Assembly: GCA_002369525.1 (NCBI GenBank)
Contig: DFFN01000034.1
Location: forward strand, 1-15,516
Length of the DNA: 15,516 nt
Direction: 5' to 3'
Source: Lachnoclostridium sp. UBA3775
Lineage (GTDB): Bacteria; Bacillota; Clostridia; Lachnospirales; Lachnospiraceae
The translations under genes were made by a program, and so were the position numbers. The notes beneath the pieces were generated by a model. The model saw only the letters and a list, made by a program, of their open reading frames with translations. It searched no databases and was not told the origin of the DNA. Each line of letters opens with the position of its first letter. Within the stretch, counting starts at the first letter, position 1. This document shows, piece after piece, positions 1-6,289 of the stretch.

Positions 1-1
1 T

Positions 2-994
2 GTCGGAAAGTCGCAGATAGTAAAGCAGATAGGCGCGAAATTCGGTTACAAGGTCATCGACCTGCGTCTTGCACAGATGTCAGAGGTTGAGATCGGCGGT
101 CTGATCTATCCGAACGAGGACAGGACGAAAACCAGGTGGCTTTCGCCCGAGGTTTTGCCTGACGAGGAGCGCGACGGAAAGAACACGATACTGCTTCTTG
201 ACGAGATCACTTCCTGCCCGAAAAGAGTGCAGGTTGCGGCTTACCAGCTGATACTCGACCGGAGGGTGGGACAGTATACCCTGCCGGACGGCACCTATGT
301 TATCGGACTCGGCAACCGCGAGGATGATGACGGAGTATATATACGGCTTGCGGGACCCTTGGCGGACCGCTTTGAGATCCACTATATCGATGTGGACTTT
401 AAGACGTGGAAATATGATTTTGCGATACCGTTTAAGATCCATCCCTATGTGCTTCGCTACCTTACCTTCAAGCCATCCGCGCTGCACACGCAGAATCTTG
501 ACAGCGAAAGCATGATATTTGCGACACCGCGTTCATGGGAGAGGGTGAGCGATATCTTAAAGTGCGATTCGGACTTAAACAACCCGGTTGTCGTAAATAA
601 GATCGCGGGCAATGTCGGGACCGTCGAGACCGCACAGTTCGTGAAATTTGCAAAGGAAGAGGGCACGGGTGTTACCGCAGATGAGTTCCTTGAGGGAAAA
701 ACCGGGGCTCCGGCAGATCCCTCGGAGCTTTCGATACTCACCAATGCTCTGGTGGAAAAGGTCTCATATCTTAAAAATGTGTCTTCTGCGGATGAGCTCG
801 GCAAAGAAAAACTTGATGAGTGCAGGCGCGTGCTGGCGGCAATGTTTAAGCTCGGTCCCGCGGAATACAGCGTGATCGGTCTAAGAGACCTTCTGGAACT
901 GAACCGGCCGGTTGTCAGACAGATTTTTCTTGAAAGTGACATACGCGATGCGGAGAAATTTATCAATGAAAACAGGTATATGCTCGGGCTGTAA
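2..994 (+). CDS. MoxR/dynein-related AAA+ ATPase, 5'-truncated by the window edge
   Basis: The reading frame is open from base 2, so the gene begins upstream and the ATG at 77 is internal. The first visible residues, VGKSQ, are the end of a Walker A (GxxGxGKS) loop. LLLDE (Asp67-Glu68 of the visible 330 aa) is Walker B, GLGNR (Asn about 105) is sensor 1, and ADRF (Arg about 123) is the likely arginine finger. This order is typical of AAA_5/MoxR-type ATPases, ring-forming chaperone-like proteins that often work with von Willebrand A (VWA) domain partners. Roughly 200 residues follow the core, with an acidic, charged linker and no recognised motif. No VWA gene follows; the next gene is ktrB 26 nt on, so any partner would lie upstream. 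The AAA+ assignment is firm; the cellular role is unknown. Confidence 0.85.
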   Translation, partial: VGKSQIVKQIGAKFGYKVIDLRLAQMSEVEIGGLIYPNEDRTKTRWLSPEVLPDEERDGKNTILLLDEITSCPKRVQVAAYQLILDRRVGQYTLPDGTYVIGLGNREDDDGVYIRLAGPLADRFEIHYIDVDFKTWKYDFAIPFKIHPYVLRYLTFKPSALHTQNLDSESMIFATPRSWERVSDILKCDSDLNNPVVVNKIAGNVGTVETAQFVKFAKEEGTGVTADEFLEGKTGAPADPSELSILTNALVEKVSYLKNVSSADELGKEKLDECRRVLAAMFKLGPAEYSVIGLRDLLELNRPVVRQIFLESDIRDAEKFINENRYMLGL

Positions 995-1020
995 TGCCGG
1001 GCTTATGCCGGAGAGGTGAA

Positions 1021-2412
1021 ATGTTCGGAAAAAAGGAAGAAATTACTAGACATAAAATCAATATGAGGGCGGAGCAGATCATACCGGCAAGCTTTTTGCT
1101 TGTCATCCTTATCGGTACGCTGCTTCTTATGCTGCCGGTTGCAACGGCAGAGGGAGAGCACACAAGCCTGCTTACCGCCCTCTTTACCTCGACCACTTCG
1201 GTCTGCGTTACGGGGCTTGTGGTCGTCGATACCTTTGCACACTGGACGCTGTTCGGAAAGATCGTCATACTGGTGCTTATCCAGCTTGGAGGTCTGGGCG
1301 CGGTTTCGGTAATGTCGATGATAATGCTGCTGCTTTCAAGGAAGTTTTCGCTTGCTGAAAGAAATCTTTTGCAGGATGCCTTCAATCTTGACTCGAGAAG
1401 AGGACTTTTGACCTTCCTTGTAAGAGTGTTTAAAGCGACGGCGATAGTCGAAGGAAGCGGCGCAATACTGTATGCCGTGCGCTTCATACCGGCACACGGA
1501 GCGATTAAGGGAATATGGTATTCCGTCTTTCACTCGGTTTCGGCTTTCTGCAATGCCGGAATAGACATACTCGGCCCCGACAGCCTGATGAAATACAATT
1601 CGGACCCTTTCATCATGGCGGTAACGATGTATCTTATCATTATGGGCGGCCTCGGTTTCATCGTATATTTCGATATTGTCGACAGGGTCAGAGAGGGGAG
1701 AAAAAGCAAGTTCGGTTTCGGAAGGATAATAACGAGGCTTTCGGAGCACAGCAGGATAGTATTAAAAATTACCGCGGTACTTATTATCGGCGGAGCGCTG
1801 TTCGTGTTCTTTGCGGAAAAGGATAATCCCGGAACCATGGGCGGCATGAGCATGTTCGACAAATGCTTCAACTCCCTGTTCCAGTCGGTGACCTTCAGAA
1901 CGGCGGGCTTCGCGACGGTGCCGCAGGAAAACCTGAGCGGACAAAGCTGCGTGCTCGGCTACATCCTGATGTTCATCGGAGGTTCCCCGATAGGCACGGC
2001 CGGCGGCGTGAAAACGGTGACCTTCATCATTGTCATGGTTAACGCTGTGGCCTTCATCAGGGGAAGAAACGAAACAATAATCGCAAAAAGGCGCGTGTCT
2101 GAAAATATGATAAGAAAGGCGGCGGCCATCATAACCGTAAGTCTTGCGACGGTCATCTTTATGACTGTCGTCATAATGGCAAGCGAGGGACTCGGAATGG
2201 ACGATGCGGCCTATGAGGTCGTAAGCGCACTCGCTACCGTCGGTCTTTCAAGAGGAGTAACGGGAACGCTTTCCTCGCTCGGACGTGTGACAATAATCAT
2301 TTGTATGTATCTCGGAAGGATAGGTCCTATATCAATGGCGATATTCTTTACAAGAAGAAGGGCCGAGGCCAACAGCATCGCATATTCCGAGGGACACTTT
2401 TTTGTAGGATAA
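1021..2412 (+). CDS. ktrB: KtrB/TrkH-family K+ (or Na+) uptake channel subunit
   Basis: This is a 463-aa membrane protein of the superfamily of K+ transporters (KtrB/TrkH), which conducts K+ across the plasma membrane and is gated by a cytosolic RCK ring. All four pore-loop repeats can be seen: TSVCVTGL (59-66), SAFCNAG (174-180), TFRTAGF (291-297) and TVGL (406-409). Each carries the filter glycine. Hydrophobic segments flank each loop. The length matches KtrB (about 450 aa). I chose the ATG at 1021 because GGAGAGGTGA lies just before it. An in-frame ATG at 994 overlaps the previous stop but has no ribosome binding site and would add nine polar residues. The RCK gene follows 21 nt downstream, as expected for a two-component Ktr system. 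Which cation it prefers cannot be read from the sequence. Confidence 0.93.
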   Translation: MFGKKEEITRHKINMRAEQIIPASFLLVILIGTLLLMLPVATAEGEHTSLLTALFTSTTSVCVTGLVVVDTFAHWTLFGKIVILVLIQLGGLGAVSVMSMIMLLLSRKFSLAERNLLQDAFNLDSRRGLLTFLVRVFKATAIVEGSGAILYAVRFIPAHGAIKGIWYSVFHSVSAFCNAGIDILGPDSLMKYNSDPFIMAVTMYLIIMGGLGFIVYFDIVDRVREGRKSKFGFGRIITRLSEHSRIVLKITAVLIIGGALFVFFAEKDNPGTMGGMSMFDKCFNSLFQSVTFRTAGFATVPQENLSGQSCVLGYILMFIGGSPIGTAGGVKTVTFIIVMVNAVAFIRGRNETIIAKRRVSENMIRKAAAIITVSLATVIFMTVVIMASEGLGMDDAAYEVVSALATVGLSRGVTGTLSSLGRVTIIICMYLGRIGPISMAIFFTRRRAEANSIAYSEGHFFVG

Positions 2413-2433
2413 AGGAACAGGAGGAGGAAAAAA

Positions 2434-3087
2434 ATGGCAAAATCGATAGCGGTTTTAGGACTTGGAAAATACGGCAGGAGCCTTGCAGACAGCCTGTATT
2501 CCATGGGCATGGACACACTTGTGGTGGATATGGATCCGGAGCTTGTCAGGGCATATTCCGACCGTTCAACCACTGCCATAACCGCAGATTTAAGGAATGA
2601 AAGCGAGGTCAAGGAGCTGGGGCTCAAAAACATGGATGCGGTAATAGTCTGCATCGGCTCGTCCCTTGAACCGAGCATAATGTCGGTAAATGTGGCCAAG
2701 GAGCTCGGTGTACCGAGAGTCATCGCCAAGGTTTCTTCGGAAAGAATGGCTTCGATACTGCTGAGGGTCGGTGCCGACAATGTTATCAATCCCGAGGAGG
2801 AGATGGGAATAAGAAGCGCGAGAAAGCTTGTTTCGCCCTCCTTCCTTGAATATTTTGAGCTTGATAAGGAGCTTTGCCTTGTCGAGGTGAAGGTCAAGGA
2901 AAGGTGGATAGGAAAGAGCATGAAGGAGCTGGATTTCAGAAAACAGTACCGCGCAAACGTTGTTTCTGTAAGGGAGGACGAGGTGAGATGGAGCTTTGTG
3001 GATCCCGATAAGCCTCTTAGGGACAACAGCGTGCTTCTTATCATGACGGACAAGAAGAACCTGAAAAATCTCAGCTTCAGCGGCTGA
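2434..3087 (+). CDS. ktrA: KtrA/TrkA-type RCK regulatory subunit of K+ uptake
   Basis: This 217-aa cytosolic protein is expected to form the octameric gating ring under the KtrB channel and to gate it by nucleotide binding. The N-terminal RCK_N Rossmann fold shows GLGKYG (residues 9-14) and an acidic residue at the end of strand 2 (Asp32, in VVDMD), the usual nucleotide-ribose contact. From about residue 140 a TrkA_C-like domain follows (LVEVKVKERWIGKSMKEL, then the closing LLIMTDK strand). The single RCK unit and short length fit KtrA rather than the double-length TrkA of E. coli. An AGGAGG ribosome binding site precedes the ATG. It lies 21 nt after ktrB, so the pair is co-expressed. Confidence 0.92.
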   Translation: MAKSIAVLGLGKYGRSLADSLYSMGMDTLVVDMDPELVRAYSDRSTTAITADLRNESEVKELGLKNMDAVIVCIGSSLEPSIMSVNVAKELGVPRVIAKVSSERMASILLRVGADNVINPEEEMGIRSARKLVSPSFLEYFELDKELCLVEVKVKERWIGKSMKELDFRKQYRANVVSVREDEVRWSFVDPDKPLRDNSVLLIMTDKKNLKNLSFSG

Positions 3088-3101
3088 CAGGGAGGATGGC
3101 T

Positions 3102-3380
3102 GTGAGTATCAGGCGTGAAGAATTCGATCACCTTGCCGCTTTGGCGCATCTTAAGTTTGATGAAGAGGAAATTCCGGCTTTCATGGCGGAATTTGACGAG
3201 CTGAAGGGCTTTGTTGACATGATAGGTGAGGAAAATACAGACGAAGGAAAAGCGGGAGAGTATCTGCCGCTTTTTTCGCTGCGCGAAGACGAGGTTAGAC
3301 CCCCGCGCGAACGTGCACAGATCCTGTCGAATACCGGGACAAGCGGTGAATTTTTTGAGGTCAGGCAGGTAGTAAGGTAA
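3102..3380 (+). CDS. gatC: Glu-tRNA(Gln)/Asp-tRNA(Asn) amidotransferase subunit C
   Basis: GatC is the small belt-like subunit that wraps GatA and GatB and stabilises the amidotransferase. The 92-93 aa product begins SIRREEFDHLAALAHLKF, the typical GatC opening (an 'I..eev.hia.LArL' pattern), followed by an acidic helix and the conserved C-terminal R.D.V.p.. stretch (EDEVRPP). The start is most likely GTG at 3102: GGAGG at 3091-3095 then has a normal 6-nt spacer. The in-frame ATG at 3096 touches the GGAGG directly and would leave no spacer. The gene sits 14 nt after ktrA and its stop abuts the gatA ATG, giving the order gatC-gatA-gatB. Confidence 0.9.
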   Translation: MSIRREEFDHLAALAHLKFDEEEIPAFMAEFDELKGFVDMIGEENTDEGKAGEYLPLFSLREDEVRPPRERAQILSNTGTSGEFFEVRQVVR

Positions 3381-4790
3381 ATGATAGGCGAATTATCGAA
3401 AAAACTGCATGCAGGCCACATTACGGCGGCGGAGCTTACAGATTCTTATATTAAGAGGATAGAGGAGAAAAATCCCTCGCTTAATGCCTATGTGACCTTG
3501 CTCTTTGACAAAGCGAGAGCTGATGCGGCCAGGGCCGACAAAATGCTTAAGGCAGGTCTTGGCGGCGAGCTTTGCGGCATTCCCTATGCCTTAAAGGATA
3601 ATTTCTGCGTCAAGGGCTATGAGACGGGCTGCTGTTCAAGGATGCTTGAGGGATATAAGCCGATATATAGTTCTACTGTTGTAGAAAAACTGGAGAGCGA
3701 AGGTGCGGTCCTTCTTGGGCAGACAAACATGGATGAGTTTGCGATGGGCTCGACTTCGGCTGGCAGCATATACGGTGCGACGAAAAATCCGGTAAACCCG
3801 GCATATGCGGCAGGGGGGTCGTCCGGCGGTTCGGCGGCGGCCGTGGCAGCAGATCTTGCTGTTTTTGCCATCGGCTCGGATACCGGCGGCTCTGTAAGGC
3901 AGCCTGCGGCATTCTGCGGCACGACAGGTTTTAAGCCCGGATACGGCGCAATAAGCCGCTACGGTCTTATTGCCTATGCCAGCTCGTTTGACACTGTCGG
4001 TATACTTGCGGGGTCTGCAGATGATGCCGGAAAGGTGTTTAACGTGCTTGCGGGCGGGGACGATAGGGACCTTACTTCAACGGAACGCATAGAAAATTTA
4101 CAGCCCGGCGAAGCAGACGGAGCAGTAAAAATCGCTGTGCTTTCGGAAATACTTGAAAAAACCGAAGAAGATGTGAGGCAGGCTTTCGGGAAGATGGCTG
4201 AAATTTTAAAAAACTCGGGTGCCGAAACAGGGGAGGTTTCAATGCCCTGTCTTAAATATGCCCTGGCATCCTACTATATAATCGCCTGTGCCGAGGCTTC
4301 AAGCAATCTTGGACGCTATGACGGCGTGCGTTACGGTCACAGGGCGAAGGAGTTTACCGATGCCGACGACATGATGGCAAAAAGCCGCACCGAAGGCTTC
4401 GGAAGGGAAGTTAAAAAGAGGATAATGCTTGGAACCTATGTCCTGCAGACCGGCTATTATGACGATTATTACAAAAAAGCCTGCTCCTTAAGGGAAAAAA
4501 TCAGTGACGGCTTTTCCGGGATTTTTGAAAAATATGATTTTATCGCACTGCCGACGGCGCCGAAGGGGCAGATAAGGCTTGATGAGAAGCTTGCTCCGAC
4601 GGACATGTATCTTGGCGACCTTGCGACCGTTCCCGCAAATCTTGCGGGGATTCCGGCGATATCCATTAATATAGGAAGAGACAGGAACCAAATGCCTGTC
4701 GGGATGCAGCTTATGGCGCCGAAAGGACGTGAAAGGGAGCTGCTTTTGTTTGCGGACGAAGCGGAAAAGAGGCTTAAAGATGGAATATGA
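3381..4790 (+). CDS. gatA: Glu-tRNA(Gln)/Asp-tRNA(Asn) amidotransferase subunit A (amidase)
   Basis: GatA hydrolyses glutamine and supplies ammonia to GatB for converting misacylated Glu-tRNA(Gln) or Asp-tRNA(Asn). The 469-aa length is typical. The amidase-signature Ser-cisSer-Lys triad is complete: Lys72 in YALKDN, Ser147 in the GGSSGGS loop, and the nucleophile Ser171 in DTGGSVRQP. The spacing between them (75 and 24 residues) matches known GatA proteins such as that of Staphylococcus. The FGREVKKRIMLGTYVL stretch and the C-terminal PVGMQL motif are also characteristic. The ATG directly follows the gatC stop with no gap and only a weak AAGG upstream, so it is probably translationally coupled. 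Its presence implies that this organism makes Gln-tRNA and/or Asn-tRNA by the indirect route. Confidence 0.97.
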   Translation: MIGELSKKLHAGHITAAELTDSYIKRIEEKNPSLNAYVTLLFDKARADAARADKMLKAGLGGELCGIPYALKDNFCVKGYETGCCSRMLEGYKPIYSSTVVEKLESEGAVLLGQTNMDEFAMGSTSAGSIYGATKNPVNPAYAAGGSSGGSAAAVAADLAVFAIGSDTGGSVRQPAAFCGTTGFKPGYGAISRYGLIAYASSFDTVGILAGSADDAGKVFNVLAGGDDRDLTSTERIENLQPGEADGAVKIAVLSEILEKTEEDVRQAFGKMAEILKNSGAETGEVSMPCLKYALASYYIIACAEASSNLGRYDGVRYGHRAKEFTDADDMMAKSRTEGFGREVKKRIMLGTYVLQTGYYDDYYKKACSLREKISDGFSGIFEKYDFIALPTAPKGQIRLDEKLAPTDMYLGDLATVPANLAGIPAISINIGRDRNQMPVGMQLMAPKGRERELLLFADEAEKRLKDGI

Positions 4791-6192
4791 AATGATCATA
4801 GGGCTTGAAACCCATGTTGAACTCAGGACAAAAAGCAAGATTTTCTGCTCGTGCCCCACGCTTTTCGGCGCAGCCCCGAATACCCAGTGCTGCGAAATCT
4901 GCACGGGAGCGCCCGGCTCGCTTCCCGTACTCAATAAAGAAGCTGTCCGTTTTGCGGTTATGGCCGGTCTGGCTCTTGACTGCAGTATAAACGAACGCTG
5001 CCATATGGACAGAAAAAATTATTTTTATCCCGATCTGCCGAAGGCCTACCAGATCTCGCAGGCCGGCGAGCCTGTCTGCACCGGAGGTTTCATAACGCTT
5101 GACGGCGGCAGGAAGATCGGAATTGAACGCATACATATTGAAGAGGATGCGGGAAAGCTTGTGCATGAAAACGGGACCACATTCATTGATTACAACCGCG
5201 CCGGTGTTCCTCTGATCGAAATTGTATCAAAGCCGGATATGAGGACAGCGCAGGAGGCCGGGGAATATGCAGGAAAGCTCTGTCTTATCATGAGAAACAT
5301 CGGCATTTCGGACTGCAGGCTGCAGGAGGGCAGCATGCGCTGCGATGTGAATATTTCTCTCCATAAGCCGGGCACTCCTTTCGGTACAAGGACCGAGATA
5401 AAAAACATAAACTCCTTTTCAAACATAGTTAAGGCCATTACTGCGGAAGCAAAGAGGCAGAAAGCAATTCTTGATGAGGAACGTCCTGTGAAACAGGCCA
5501 CGCTCCGTTATGATGCGGCGGGGGACAGGGTTTACGTGATGCGCCTTAAGGAAAATACGGACGATTACAGATATTTTCCCGAGCCTGACATTCCGGGCTT
5601 TATAATACCGAAAGAGCTGGTCGAAGAGCTGAGACAAAGCCTTCCCGAGCTTCCCGGGCGGAGACTTGAAAGGTATTTAAACCTCGGGCTTTCGAAAGAG
5701 AACGCAGGGCAGATATATAAATACAGAAAAATCTCGGAATTCTTTGACGAAACCGTTAAAAGCGGGGTTTCCGCAAAAAATGCCGCAAACCTGATGATAA
5801 AGGGCATGTTCAGTTTCCTGAAAACAGAGGAGGAAAAGGAAACTTTTCATATAAAAACAAGCCCTTTGCAGTTCGCAGAGCTTGTAAGATATGTGGATGA
5901 GGGGAAACTGAATCTGAACCGCGCGGCAGAGATTTCCGGGAAAATGATGATAGACGGAAAAGGAGTTTCTTCCTATATAATAGAGGGAGAAACCGGAGGA
6001 GTTTCCGAAGAACGGCTTTTTGAACTTTGCGGTGAGGCCGTAAGGGCAAATCCCAGGGCCTGCGAGGACATAAAAAACGGCAGGAAGCAGGCAATAAACG
6101 TGCTCTTCGGCTACATAATGCGTGCCACATCGGGAAAGGCCGATGTAAAAAAGGCAGGAGAGATCATAATATCGCTTCTTCAAAATCGTTAA
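4780..6192 (+). CDS. gatB: Glu-tRNA(Gln)/Asp-tRNA(Asn) amidotransferase subunit B
   Basis: GatB binds the misacylated tRNA, activates the acyl side chain with ATP and accepts ammonia from GatA. The 470-aa protein opens with MEYEMIIGLETHVEL, a GatB signature. It then has a Cys cluster (C23, C25, C37, C38, C41) in the place of the C-x-C...C-x-x-C metal-type motif of many GatBs, DRKNYFYPDLPKAYQISQ, and the LQEGSMRCDVNIS and TRTEIKNINSF blocks of the catalytic cradle. The C-terminal ~145 residues correspond to the helical YqeY-like tRNA-binding tail. The start at 4780 lies inside the last codons of gatA (11-nt overlap), with GAGG at 4769-4772 upstream. A longer in-frame ATG at 4729 would add 17 unrelated residues and was rejected. 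No clear terminator follows. Confidence 0.97.
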   Translation: MEYEMIIGLETHVELRTKSKIFCSCPTLFGAAPNTQCCEICTGAPGSLPVLNKEAVRFAVMAGLALDCSINERCHMDRKNYFYPDLPKAYQISQAGEPVCTGGFITLDGGRKIGIERIHIEEDAGKLVHENGTTFIDYNRAGVPLIEIVSKPDMRTAQEAGEYAGKLCLIMRNIGISDCRLQEGSMRCDVNISLHKPGTPFGTRTEIKNINSFSNIVKAITAEAKRQKAILDEERPVKQATLRYDAAGDRVYVMRLKENTDDYRYFPEPDIPGFIIPKELVEELRQSLPELPGRRLERYLNLGLSKENAGQIYKYRKISEFFDETVKSGVSAKNAANLMIKGMFSFLKTEEEKETFHIKTSPLQFAELVRYVDEGKLNLNRAAEISGKMMIDGKGVSSYIIEGETGGVSEERLFELCGEAVRANPRACEDIKNGRKQAINVLFGYIMRATSGKADVKKAGEIIISLLQNR

Positions 6193-6200
6193 AATAATTT

Positions 6201-6229
6201 TTGCTTTTTTTATATAAATGGTATATAAT
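6201..6229 (+). promoter_or_regulatory. Predicted sigma-A promoter of the c-di-GMP/phosphate operon
   Basis: A perfect TATAAT (6224-6229) lies 17 nt downstream of TTGCTT (6201-6206), the preferred spacing, in the very AT-rich gap after gatB. Transcription would start near 6236, giving a leader of about 54 nt. AGGAG at 6279-6283 sits 6 nt before the ATG of the 903-aa protein. The weak -35 suggests moderate strength or activator dependence. Confidence 0.65.
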
Positions 6230-6289
6230 AAAATAAGTTATTGTGGTTTGATAACGAAATGACCATTTTTTGTCGTTCAGGAGCACATC

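Noticed and set aside
77..79. ATG at 77 as the start of the AAA+ gene
   Set aside because: The frame is open back to base 2 and encodes the Walker A end (VGKSQ), so this ATG is internal.
994..996. ATG overlapping the AAA+ stop as the ktrB start
   Set aside because: It has no ribosome binding site, while the ATG at 1021 has GGAGAGGTGA and starts a normal KtrB N terminus.
2211..3149. Long (312-aa) open frame on the - strand
   Set aside because: It lies opposite ktrB's end and ktrA, both with clear family motifs. Its translation is Ser/Leu-rich with no motif, typical of an antisense shadow.
4729..4731. Upstream ATG for gatB
   Set aside because: It would add 17 residues read from inside gatA. 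The conserved GatB N terminus starts at 4780 with a ribosome binding site.
6253..6277. AACGA/TCGTT inverted repeat between the promoter and start of the 903-aa gene
   Set aside because: Only 5 bp pair cleanly and the interior needs a 5-nt bulge. An operator is possible, but support is too thin to list.
6193..6289. Rho-independent terminator after gatB
   Set aside because: The T runs are present, but no G/C-containing stem precedes them. Read-through into the c-di-GMP operon cannot be excluded.
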